Positions 8,467 to 16,043 of a DNA stretch of 39,669 nt are shown here, piece after piece. How positions within the stretch are numbered: position 1 is the first letter of the stretch; each line of letters opens with the position of its first letter. The notes below the pieces were generated by a model, which searched no databases, was not told the DNA's origin, and saw only the letters and a list, made by a program, of their open reading frames with translations. A program made the translations under genes and the position numbers. Source of the stretch: a marine actinobacterium MedAcidi-G3. Its GTDB lineage: Bacteria > Actinomycetota > Acidimicrobiia > Acidimicrobiales > Poriferisodalaceae. Location of the stretch: the NCBI GenBank assembly GCA_000817105.1, contig JUEP01000019.1, forward strand, positions 1 to 39,669, in the 5' to 3' direction.

Positions 8467-9516
8467 CTATGATAGTGGTAATTGAATTTCGGACCCACTT
8501 ATTTGGCCTGTCCATGTTTCAGCATCATCAATGTGCAAGTAACCCGGCACTTTCGTGTGCGGTGTGTCTAAATAAACCTTAGCTTCAGGCGCTTGGGCGA
8601 ACCGGCCATGGCTCCAGCGAACTTCAACATGCCCATCAACATACGTTTCTTCTGAGGCTTCATGATCTCGCACCGTCGCCCTCCACCCAACCTTTGGTTG
8701 GCCAGCTTGCTCCCCCCACATTTCGAGATCACGAAATTCGAAGCGACGTCGCCAGTCCCAAGGAGTAGTCACTAGCAATCGTAACGATCTGTCTCTCGCT
8801 GAGCCAAGAACGTAATAGGGCGCCGGACCGATACGTAACAAGCGCCATAAAAGAGACTCCCGCTGACGTTTTGTGGCTACGGACTTTCGCCATTGACTCG
8901 CCGTAACTCGGCCCACCTCAAAAGCTAAATCTCGATAGGCCTCAGCGCACCTAGGGCTCCATTGCCGGTCAGCTAATGCGGTTTTCAACTCCATTCGATG
9001 GTGCTTTGCAAGGTCCCCCACAAACGGGGGCAGATCGATATTGCTCTCAACTTCTTCTCGTACCGCTGCGTACAACGCTTGATGCTCCTCTGGAGCAGCG
9101 TGGTCATACCAGTCTCCCACCTCTGGGTTAGCCGCGAATAAGTTAGCTGGCGCCGCGTTGAGTAAAATCTTGGACGAGTACTTACATGAGATTAAATAAA
9201 CGTGGTCTACCCGCAGATCTATTGGCAACTGGTCGTGACCAGGGCTGCGATGGCTACCTTTCCATTCAATGAGGCGCGGAGTTCGTCCTCGTAATCCATG
9301 ATCTGCCTGCAGAAACACTTGACCATTTCGATACGCGCCCGCGAAGTCGACGCGATGCAAAGACTCGTCAACAGCCTCCGTAAATTGATCCCATACTTGA
9401 TCACTTACATCAACAAACTGTGACGGCAGTCGACTAACTGCTTCCGCGGGGGTGTCAAACCCCAGCATTCCCAGCCCTGTTGCGAGTTCTGTAATTTCAG
9501 TACGAATGGACGCCAA
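8467..9516 (-). CDS. Uncharacterised protein, possible PD-(D/E)xK-like fold
   Basis: I cannot assign this 349-residue protein to a named family. It has no signal peptide or membrane segment. The N-terminal third holds RLIEWKG (residues 81-87) and then [19 protein letters not shown] (about 98-116), where an acidic residue precedes a hydrophobic strand ending in S-x-K. That layout recalls the PD-(D/E)xK nuclease core with the second acidic residue replaced by Ser110, but this is only a visual resemblance. The C-terminal half is rich in Trp and Arg ([18 protein letters not shown]). It sits 4 bp after an LLM oxidoreductase gene and 29 bp before sufB, so it is probably co-transcribed with both. 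Confidence 0.8.
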   Translation of the reverse strand: MASIRTEITELATGLGMLGFDTPAEAVSRLPSQFVDVSDQVWDQFTEAVDESLHRVDFAGAYRNGQVFLQADHGLRGRTPRLIEWKGSHRSPGHDQLPIDLRVDHVYLISCKYSSKILLNAAPANLFAANPEVGDWYDHAAPEEHQALYAAVREEVESNIDLPPFVGDLAKHHRMELKTALADRQWSPRCAEAYRDLAFEVGRVTASQWRKSVATKRQRESLLWRLLRIGPAPYYVLGSARDRSLRLLVTTPWDWRRRFEFRDLEMWGEQAGQPKVGWRATVRDHEASEETYVDGHVEVRWSHGRFAQAPEAKVYLDTPHTKVPGYLHIDDAETWTGQISGSEIQLPLS

Positions 9517-9520
9517 TAGT

Positions 9521-10411
9521 TCAGCCGATCAAAGCAGGCGCCATTTTCCGCCACCCCTCGGGTACCTGATTTGGCTCTTCAGTTAGCACTTGAACACAAA
9601 CATGGTCCGCGCCGGCGTCGAAGTGCTCATTTACTCGTTTACGGATTTGATCAAGAGAGCCCCATGCCACTACCGCGTCCACGACGTTATCGGTCAAGCT
9701 TTCGATATCTGCTGCGGCGTAACCAAGACGCATGAGGTTATTGGCGTAGTTCGGCAAAGCCGCGTAGGTCTTCATGTGTTGCCGCGCTATGGATCGAGCT
9801 ACGCCCGGGTCATCTTCCAAAACAACCATCTGCTCGGGATAGAGCAATGCTTCAGGTCCCATGACTTCGCGAGCCATATGAGTGTGTTCGGGCGGAACAA
9901 AATATGGGTGGGCGCCCGCTGTTTCTGATGCAGCGAGCTCAAGCATCTTGGGACCAAGTGCCGCCAAAACAAGTTCGGGTAACTCCGATGGTCCAACTGC
10001 CATGAAACGGGCTTTATGCATGGCTTTGAGATATTCACTCATGTAGGTCAAAGGTTTTGAATAGTCATGTTTTCTGACCCACTCAACTAAATGAAGGTGA
10101 CTAACTCCTAGGCCTAACAGAAATCTCCCCGGGTGAGCCTCTTCAATACTCCGCTGTCCGTTTGCCATGGTCATTGCATCACGTGCATAAATATTTGCGA
10201 TTCCAGTGGCGACTACGATGTCCGAGCTGTTTTCAAGGATTCGCATTGCCGAAACAAATGGGTCCCGACCGACCGCCTCCGGAATCCAGATGGCCTTAAA
10301 GCCGAGTTCACCCGCTTCGATGCAAAGTTCATTGGCCGCAGCGGAGGGCATGCTGTCAAGAACTCCAGTCCACAAGCCAACTTTACCGAGGTCGATTTTT
10401 GCTTTTCTCAT
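9521..10411 (-). CDS. LLM-class F420-dependent oxidoreductase
   Basis: This 296-residue protein has the luciferase-like TIM-barrel fold. Diagnostic stretches are GFKAIWIPEAVGRDPF, ATGIANIYARDAMTMANGQRSIEE, GRFLLGLGVSHLHLVE and the C-terminal ADHVCVQVLTE. The pattern matches the TIGR03620-type group found mainly in F420-producing actinobacteria. The hydride carrier is therefore probably F420 rather than FMN, but the substrate is unknown. It follows the gamma-carbonic anhydrase-like gene by 31 bp and precedes the next gene by 4 bp. It is one of three LLM proteins in the window, each from a different subgroup. Confidence 0.9.
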   Translation of the reverse strand: MRKAKIDLGKVGLWTGVLDSMPSAAANELCIEAGELGFKAIWIPEAVGRDPFVSAMRILENSSDIVVATGIANIYARDAMTMANGQRSIEEAHPGRFLLGLGVSHLHLVEWVRKHDYSKPLTYMSEYLKAMHKARFMAVGPSELPELVLAALGPKMLELAASETAGAHPYFVPPEHTHMAREVMGPEALLYPEQMVVLEDDPGVARSIARQHMKTYAALPNYANNLMRLGYAAADIESLTDNVVDAVVAWGSLDQIRKRVNEHFDAGADHVCVQVLTEEPNQVPEGWRKMAPALIG

Positions 10412-10442
10412 AAGTTGACCCTATTTCATTTATTGCGATCAC

Positions 10443-10961
10443 TCAGTCGATACGTCGCATCTGCTCTCTAAAGGTTCTCCCACGAGTTATGTAAGTCTCG
10501 ACACCAGGCAAAATGAGTGGGTCCGTATCGACCCCTTCTCTTAGTTTCGCCGGGGTGCCCAGAGCCATCGCACCAGCGGGCACGTGCATCCTCCCAGGAA
10601 CCACCGCCCCTGCGCCTACTAGAGCTCTAGCACCGATCACCGCTTCGTGAAGCACTATCGATCCAGTGCCGATAAGCGCTTCATCTTCAACTGTGCAACC
10701 TTCTAAGTGTGCCAAGTGGCCAATTGTGCACCCGCGCCCAACGATGGTGGGCAGCTCTTCTGTTACGTGCAGCACGGCGTTGTCTTGCACGGAGGTCTCT
10801 TCACCAATCACGATGTCGTTGTCGTCAGCGCGCAGCACAGCACCTGACCAGATAGTCGCTCGAGCTCCAATTTTTACGCGGCCGATCAGGACTGCTTCAG
10901 GCATAACCCAAGCATCAGGGTGAATATCGGGTTCATGGTCACCTAACGCATAAATAGGCAT
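10443..10961 (-). CDS. Gamma-carbonic anhydrase-like hexapeptide-repeat protein
   Basis: This 172-residue left-handed beta-helix protein is of the gamma-carbonic anhydrase / PaaY group. Hexapeptide repeats run through most of the chain (IGRVKIGARATIW, ALIGTGSIVLHEAVIGARALVGAGAVV). Of the three zinc histidines of this family, His65 (AVLHV) and His82 (TIGH) are present. The third, normally in a LHGC-type motif, is Glu87 (AHLEGC), with an extra His85 nearby. It may therefore not be an active carbonic anhydrase, or may bind metal differently. The ATG has GAGG 8 nt upstream. It is the first gene of the long minus-strand string and is divergent to the peptidase gene. Confidence 0.9.
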   Translation of the reverse strand: MPIYALGDHEPDIHPDAWVMPEAVLIGRVKIGARATIWSGAVLRADDNDIVIGEETSVQDNAVLHVTEELPTIVGRGCTIGHLAHLEGCTVEDEALIGTGSIVLHEAVIGARALVGAGAVVPGRMHVPAGAMALGTPAKLREGVDTDPLILPGVETYITRGRTFREQMRRID

Positions 10962-11041
10962 ATCAAAACCTCAAACGGTTAGCGGGCAGCAACATGCAAA
11001 CTATCGCGCCTTCAGGCAGTTCACCTTTAATTCGAGGGCCA

Positions 11042-13141
11042 ATGGGGGGTAGCGTCCAGTTAATGGATTCCGTCAACCAGTCGCCGCCAATCGCTCCTCG
11101 CCATGACCACACGCGGTCGGTGCACGGTTATTCAACAGACGACCCTTGGTTCTGGTTACGACACAGTGAAGATCCAGCTGTGCTTGAGTATTTACGCGCC
11201 GAGAATGAATGGACAGATCAGTCAACCCGACATCTCAAAGATCTCCAAGAGCATATTTTCGCCGAAATTAAATCGAGAATCAAAGAGGACGACCAATCAG
11301 TTCCTGTACCCAAAGGGGTTTGGGAGTACGGAGTTCGCACTGGGGAGGGACTTCAATACCCCATCCACGTGCGTCAGCTTCGAGCAGATCCAACAACCGA
11401 AGAGGTACTGCTAGACGAAAATCATCTAGCGAAAGGTTCAGACTATTTCGCCCTGGGCGATCTCGCGGTAAGTCCTGATCATCGTTTGATTGCCTACACG
11501 ATCGACGATCAAGGCAATGAAGAATACCAACTGACGATATTGGACCTGGAAACTCGCGAGGTACTTGACACAGGTGTCACTGGCCTCTCATATGGCTTGG
11601 TCTGGGCAAACGACTCTCAAACTTTGTTCATGGTGTTGACAGATGATGCTCGTCGGCCTGACAGAGTCATCAGACACCAAGTGGGCAATGACCCACAACT
11701 TGATGTCACGGTTTTCACAGAAGATGATGAACGGTTTTGGCTTGGTATCGGATCCACACGAAGCGAGCAGTTCATCGTCATTGGAAGTGAATCAAAAAGG
11801 TCTTCGGAGTATTGGTTGCTCGATGCGGATCAACCTAAGAGCGAACTTTCTCTGGTGGAGCCGCGGCGCGAAGGACACGAATACCGAATTAACCATCAAG
11901 GACAACGGCTACTAATACTGACCAACGACAACGCAGTGGACTTCCGATTAATGGAGGCACCGATTGATGATTGGGGGTATGAGAACTGGGAAGAGCTGAT
12001 CCCCCATCGCGAGGGTGTAAGAATCGAAGACGTAGATACCTTCGAAACCTTTACTGTCGTCACAGAGCGCAGAGAAGGTGTCCCAATCATGCGCGTCCTT
12101 GACCATGACACGGGTTCTGATTTTGAAATAGAGATGGCGGAGCCGGTTTTCGAGGCGGCTCCAGGAGCTAACGCCGAATATTCAACCCGCACCTTCAGAT
12201 ACGGGTACACCTCAATGGTTACTCCTCCTTCGACCTATGAAATCGATATCGACACCAGGCAAAAGGTTCTTCTCAAACGGCAAGCCGTTCTCGGGAATAC
12301 TGATCTCTCTATGTATCGCAGCCAGCGGTCGTGGGCTTTGTCGCCAGATGGAACAAAGGTTCCAATAAGCCTCGTGTGGAGACCAAGTGCTGTCTCATGG
12401 CCAGCGCCCACTCTCCTGTACGGTTACGGGGCTTACGAAATAGGAATACCGGCTTCCTTTTCTTCCGCCCGCCTCTCGCTATTGGATCGTGGCGTTGTTT
12501 TTGCAATCGCTCACATTCGTGGTGGAGGTGAGCTTGGTCGCAGTTGGTATGAGCAAGGACGACTTGAAAACAAGCAAAATACTTTCACCGACTTTGGAAG
12601 TTGTCGCGATCACCTCGTGAACGAAGGGTGGGCTGATCCAGACCGCATCGTGGCTCGCGGAGGTAGTGCAGGGGGTTTACTCATGGGGGTTATGGTAAAT
12701 CAACGACCCAACGCGTTCGCTGGAGTTGTAGCCGAAGTGCCCTTCGTGGACGTCGTAAATACGATGCTTGATCCGACCATTCCACTCACCATCACCGAAT
12801 ATGACGAATGGGGCAATCCTAATGACCCTTCAACATTCGAGATGATTGCTGCGTATGGGCCATACGAAAATATCGAACCAACTAATCATCCAGCTCTACT
12901 TGTCACCGCCGGACTTAACGACCCGCGAGTTCCGTACTGGGAACCTGCGAAGTGGGTTGCAAAACTTCGGGCAACAACAACTAGCACTCGCCCAATCTTA
13001 TTTCGCACCGAAATCGACTCTGGTCACGGCGGTCCGTCAGGCCGTTACGACGCATGGAGCGAGGAAGCATTTATCTCATCCTTCATTCTCGACACATTCG
13101 ACTTAGCTACTCAACTAGACCCCGGTGGAGATAGCGGCTAG
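11042..13141 (+). CDS. S9A prolyl-oligopeptidase family peptidase (oligopeptidase B-like)
   Basis: This is a cytosolic serine oligopeptidase with an N-terminal beta-propeller and a C-terminal alpha/beta-hydrolase domain. The catalytic triad is visible: Ser542 (RGGSAGGLLMG), Asp627 (GLNDPRVPYWEP) and His662 (DSGHGG), numbered from the ATG at 11042. The N-terminal YSTDDPWFWLRHSEDPAVLEYLRAEN is typical of oligopeptidase B, which cuts short peptides after basic residues. The frame opens at 10994. I prefer 11042 because it has GAGGG close upstream and leaves about 80 bp for a divergent promoter; 11063 is also possible. The 3' end overlaps the convergent MauE-like gene by 27 nt. Confidence 0.93.
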   Translation: MGGSVQLMDSVNQSPPIAPRHDHTRSVHGYSTDDPWFWLRHSEDPAVLEYLRAENEWTDQSTRHLKDLQEHIFAEIKSRIKEDDQSVPVPKGVWEYGVRTGEGLQYPIHVRQLRADPTTEEVLLDENHLAKGSDYFALGDLAVSPDHRLIAYTIDDQGNEEYQLTILDLETREVLDTGVTGLSYGLVWANDSQTLFMVLTDDARRPDRVIRHQVGNDPQLDVTVFTEDDERFWLGIGSTRSEQFIVIGSESKRSSEYWLLDADQPKSELSLVEPRREGHEYRINHQGQRLLILTNDNAVDFRLMEAPIDDWGYENWEELIPHREGVRIEDVDTFETFTVVTERREGVPIMRVLDHDTGSDFEIEMAEPVFEAAPGANAEYSTRTFRYGYTSMVTPPSTYEIDIDTRQKVLLKRQAVLGNTDLSMYRSQRSWALSPDGTKVPISLVWRPSAVSWPAPTLLYGYGAYEIGIPASFSSARLSLLDRGVVFAIAHIRGGGELGRSWYEQGRLENKQNTFTDFGSCRDHLVNEGWADPDRIVARGGSAGGLLMGVMVNQRPNAFAGVVAEVPFVDVVNTMLDPTIPLTITEYDEWGNPNDPSTFEMIAAYGPYENIEPTNHPALLVTAGLNDPRVPYWEPAKWVAKLRATTTSTRPILFRTEIDSGHGGPSGRYDAWSEEAFISSFILDTFDLATQLDPGGDSG

Positions 13142-13489
13142 AGCTAGCAATACCAAATTTCTTGCAATCGAGCTGCTGCCCACAGGGCGGGCCGCCCAGC
13201 GGCCGAAACAAGCACACACTGGTCTTTCATCTAAAGGTTTACGCATCACCCGTAACATTGCCACTGTAAAAACCGCCAAAATAACCTCCGCCGCTATAGA
13301 TGGCCATGGGGACGCGACACCCACTACCAACATCGCTCCCAGGAGAATCTCAGTCGGACTAACGGCAACCGCCACAAACGTAGGCGCACCAAATTTTCGA
13401 GCTGTTGGAAGCCATGAAGGGTCGCGTAACTTCAAAGCCCCAGAGCTAAGAAAAACAATTCCCAATATTAACCGCGCCGCAAATGCCAC
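13115..13489 (-). CDS. MauE/DoxX-family membrane protein
   Basis: This 124-residue protein has four predicted membrane helices (around residues 3-20, 38-58, 63-80 and 105-122). Between helices three and four it carries PVCACFGR, the C-x-CFG motif of MauE-type proteins, which help form or keep disulfides in exported proteins. The helix-one segment ILGIVFLSSGALKLRDP is typical of the DoxX/MauE family. It follows the flavin reductase gene by 9 bp on the same strand, so the two form an operon. That operon is divergent to the thioredoxin-like/selenoprotein operon. A role in thiol redox exchange across the membrane is inferred from family and context. Confidence 0.85.
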   Translation of the reverse strand: MAFAARLILGIVFLSSGALKLRDPSWLPTARKFGAPTFVAVAVSPTEILLGAMLVVGVASPWPSIAAEVILAVFTVAMLRVMRKPLDERPVCACFGRWAARPVGSSSIARNLVLLALAAISTGV

Positions 13490-13498
13490 TGTTCTCGA

Positions 13499-13975
13499 TC
13501 AGCTAAAGGTTCCGTAGCTTCCCTGGAAGAAAACAAGCGGGGATTTACTATCCATCACCTCTAGGCCTAAAACTCGACCTATGACGATGTCGTGATCGCC
13601 ACCATCATGCACCGCTTCAATTTCACAGTCGATATAGGCAACTGAGCCAGCAATAATCGGCGAACCAGAAGAAGCGGGTGACCAATCCACATCCGCAAAC
13701 TTATCTTCAGCTCGACTGGCCATAACTCCGCACACTTCTAGTTGGTCGTGGCCCATGACATTCACACAAAAAGATCCGGCCTCGCGAATTTCTTTCCACG
13801 AGCCCGATTCTTTACCAGGCAAAAATGCTACCAAGGGCGGCTCAAGCGACACCGACGTAAAAGAGCCGATAGCCATTCCAATTGGTTTACCCTCATTAAC
13901 CGCCGTTACTGCAGTCACTCCAGTGGGAAAATGTCCCAAAACATTCCTGAAAACCCCTGAATCAATGTCAGCCAC
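13499..13975 (-). CDS. Flavin reductase-like protein (FMN-binding split barrel)
   Basis: This 158-residue protein is of the flavin reductase (HpaC/HsaB/RutF-like) family. Typical blocks are FRNVLGHFPTGVTAVTA, SFTSVSLEPPLVAF, WKEIREAGSFCVNVM, and a C-terminal HDIVIGRVLGLE followed by PLVFFQGSYGTF. Such enzymes use NAD(P)H to reduce FMN or FAD for two-component monooxygenases, although many paralogues have other roles. No obvious oxygenase partner adjoins it; the P450 at 23.1 kb would not need one. The upstream region, shared with the divergent thioredoxin-like gene, contains a perfect 7-bp palindrome. Confidence 0.9.
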   Translation of the reverse strand: MADIDSGVFRNVLGHFPTGVTAVTAVNEGKPIGMAIGSFTSVSLEPPLVAFLPGKESGSWKEIREAGSFCVNVMGHDQLEVCGVMASRAEDKFADVDWSPASSGSPIIAGSVAYIDCEIEAVHDGGDHDIVIGRVLGLEVMDSKSPLVFFQGSYGTFS

Positions 13976-14023
13976 GACAACTCCTTATTAATTACTGTCT
14001 GAAGCGTAGTCCCCATGACTCTG

Positions 14024-14040
14024 AACTGTTAAGAACAGTT
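14024..14040. promoter_or_regulatory. Perfect 7-3-7 palindrome in a divergent promoter region
   Basis: The arms AACTGTT (14024-14030) and AACAGTT (14034-14040) are exact reverse complements separated by AAG. The site lies in the 90-bp region between the flavin reductase gene (minus) and the thioredoxin-like/selenoprotein operon (plus). That is where a dimeric regulator could control both. A weak -35-like TTAAGA (14029-14034) and -10-like TTATCG (14053-14058) would make the ATG at 14066 leaderless, with the palindrome over the -35. The palindrome is certain; its use as an operator is inferred. Confidence 0.55.
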
Positions 14041-14065
14041 GCCAAGAAACGGTTATCGTCGACTT

Positions 14066-15514
14066 ATGAGCCTTAATGAGTCACCCACCCTGCCCGAGGG
14101 ACTCGTAGTCGTTGTGAAGAAGGACTGCCCAACCTGTGAACTTATAGTTCCGATTCTTGTGCGGTTAGAAAAAGAAGCTCAGTTAACAGTGGTGACGCAA
14201 GACGACGCTGCCTTCCCTGCTGAGCTAGAGGAGCGTCACTTTGACGGGGACTTGTCATTTTCTTGGCATCACAACATTGAAACAGTCCCCACTCTTCTTG
14301 TAGTCAAAGATGGCAAAGAGGTGTCTAGAACTGTTGGGTGGGCTCGATCTCACTGGGAATCACTCACCGACATTTTCCAATTGGGACCTGACTTGCCTGA
14401 CCACCGACCGGGGTGCGGCTCATTATCGGTCGACCCTTCAATGAGCGCGGACTTGGAACGCCGGTTTAACGATTCCAGCATCTCGGCCCGACGAGTCGAA
14501 TTTGCTGCTCTTGAAGATACCCACGAAGCCCTGTTTGACCGGGGTTGGACAGACGGACTTCCGGTGGTTCCACCAAGCGAAGAGCGCGTAACAGAAATGT
14601 TGAAAGGAACCAGTCGCTCGCCAGAGGACATCGTGGCCCTTATCCCTCCGGATTTAGCACCCTGCTCCGTCGAAAAAGTTGCTATTAACGCTGTGATGGC
14701 TGGATGTAAACCGGAATATCTTCCAGTAGTTCTCGCCGGCGTGGAAGCAGTCTGCACACAGACTTTCAATATGCATGGACTCTTAGCTACAACCATGCCT
14801 CATGCTCCAGTGCTAATTGTCAATGGACCCATAACCGAACAAATAGGCATGAACTCTGGCAACAATGCTCTGGGTCAGGGTAATCGCGCAAACAGCACTA
14901 TCGGGCGTGCGGTGCAGCTGGTCATTCGAAATGTCGGCGGTGGAAGGCCAGGAGAGGTGGATAGAGCAACGTTCGGATCACCTGGGAAGGTGGGGTTTTG
15001 TTTCGCCGAACGAGAAAAGGACTCACCATGGTCCCCAATCTCGACAATGTATGGCTTTCCGGAGGGCACAAACACCGTGCTAGCGTTCCCCGGCGAAGCA
15101 CCCAGGAATCTCATAGATCAACTATCACGTGACCCAGATTCCCTAGCTCGCACCTACGCAGCCAACCTCATCTCCATACAGCACCCAAAACTTGTTTTGG
15201 GGTTTGACGCAATTCTCGCTGTCGCACCGGACCATTCAAGAATTTTTAGAGAGTCTGGGTGGTCGCGAGAACAACTTGCTGCCCGGATAAACGAGCTGAC
15301 GGTGAGGCCCGGCCGTGATCTAGTTCGCGGCGCCGGCAACATTCCGGAGGGGATTCCTGAGGCTATGGAGAATTTGGATATACCAAAATTTCGGGAAAAT
15401 GGGCTACATATTGTGCACTGCGGTGGCGCGGCTGGGCTGTTTTCGGCGATCATTGGAGGGTGGGTGAACGGCGAGATGGGGTCCGACCCCGTTTGTGTTG
15501 AAATCACTCCGTAG
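14066..15514 (+). CDS. Thioredoxin-like domain fused to a large uncharacterised domain; UGSC partner
   Basis: This 482-residue fusion starts with a thioredoxin-like domain of about 110 residues. It has a redox-type Cys21-Pro-Thr-Cys24 motif (VKKDCPTC), the cis-proline segment ETVPTLLVVKDG, and a later GWARSHW. The remaining roughly 370 residues are an uncharacterised domain with blocks such as GWTDGLPVVPPSEERV, AGCKPEYLPVVLAG, NMHGLLATTMPHAPVLIVNGP and GFCFAEREKDSPWSP. No signal peptide is seen. The frame opens with a TTG at 14039, but the ATG at 14066 is better. The selenoprotein gene follows after 13 bp with its own ribosome-binding site. The CxxC domain could reduce the selenocysteine, but that is inference. 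Confidence 0.85.
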   Translation: MSLNESPTLPEGLVVVVKKDCPTCELIVPILVRLEKEAQLTVVTQDDAAFPAELEERHFDGDLSFSWHHNIETVPTLLVVKDGKEVSRTVGWARSHWESLTDIFQLGPDLPDHRPGCGSLSVDPSMSADLERRFNDSSISARRVEFAALEDTHEALFDRGWTDGLPVVPPSEERVTEMLKGTSRSPEDIVALIPPDLAPCSVEKVAINAVMAGCKPEYLPVVLAGVEAVCTQTFNMHGLLATTMPHAPVLIVNGPITEQIGMNSGNNALGQGNRANSTIGRAVQLVIRNVGGGRPGEVDRATFGSPGKVGFCFAEREKDSPWSPISTMYGFPEGTNTVLAFPGEAPRNLIDQLSRDPDSLARTYAANLISIQHPKLVLGFDAILAVAPDHSRIFRESGWSREQLAARINELTVRPGRDLVRGAGNIPEGIPEAMENLDIPKFRENGLHIVHCGGAAGLFSAIIGGWVNGEMGSDPVCVEITP

Positions 15515-15527
15515 TAAGGGAGAAACT

Positions 15528-16043
15528 ATGACCAAGGTTCTAGATCCAACGAATGAGGCAACCCCAGCCGATATTCCACGTGCAACGCGACCAGAAACTC
15601 TTGAAGGCCTTACCGTGGGTTTGCTGGATATCAGCAAACCAAGGGGTGACCGTTTCCTCGACCGTATAGAAGAACGACTTGTCGAGCGAGGGATACGGGT
15701 TGAACGTTTTCGCAAACCTACCTTCACCAAGCCCGCTCCGGTCGACTTACGACATGAGATAGCGACCAAGTGCGACGTGGTCATAGAAGCCTTAGCTGAT
15801 TGAGGTAGCTGCACGTCATGCAGTGTGCATGACATCACAGATCTAGAGCGACGCGGTCTTCCGGGCGTTTTTGTAGCGACGACTCAATTCATCGACGGTG
15901 CTGAGGTCCAAGCAAAGGCGCTCGGATTCGATGCAGCCGCGGTTTGGGTTGAGCACCCTATTCAAGACAGAACTGATGATGAAATGGTGACTATCGCCGA
16001 TAAGGCGATAGATGAGTTATTGGAGCAAATCACCAAGCAATAG
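15528..16043 (+). CDS. UGSC-family selenoprotein (in-frame TGA read as selenocysteine)
   Basis: Conceptual translation from the ATG at 15528 meets TGA at 15801-15803, then continues in the same frame for 79 more sense codons to TAG at 16041-16043. Reading TGA as selenocysteine gives a 171-residue protein with Sec92 in the sequence LAD-U-GSC-TSCSVHD. This is the motif that names the UGSC selenoprotein family. Both halves look coding: the upstream part has EGLTVGLLDISKPRGDRFLD and the downstream part GLPGVFVATTQFIDGAEVQA. AAGGGAG lies about 6 nt before the start. A SECIS-like hairpin follows the TGA. The Sec machinery (selA, selB, selC, selD) is not in this window. The 3' end overlaps mutY by 27 nt. 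Confidence 0.9.
15815..15833 (+). promoter_or_regulatory. Bacterial SECIS-like hairpin
   Basis: An uninterrupted 8-bp stem pairs GTCATGCA (15815-15822) with TGCATGAC (15826-15833) around the triloop GTG. The loop starts 19 nt after the TGA, and its first base is G. Both fit the known rules for bacterial SECIS elements: a short apical loop with G in its first two positions, about 16-37 nt from the UGA. It lies inside the coding sequence, as bacterial SECIS elements do, and would recruit SelB. An alternative smaller hairpin (CTGCA/TGCAG, 15809-15823) competes but sits too close to the UGA. Confidence 0.85.

Noticed and set aside
10994-11041. Longer N-terminus of the S9 peptidase
   Set aside because: The extra 16 residues lack family similarity and the start would leave only 32 bp to the divergent gene; the ATG at 11042 has a better ribosome-binding site.
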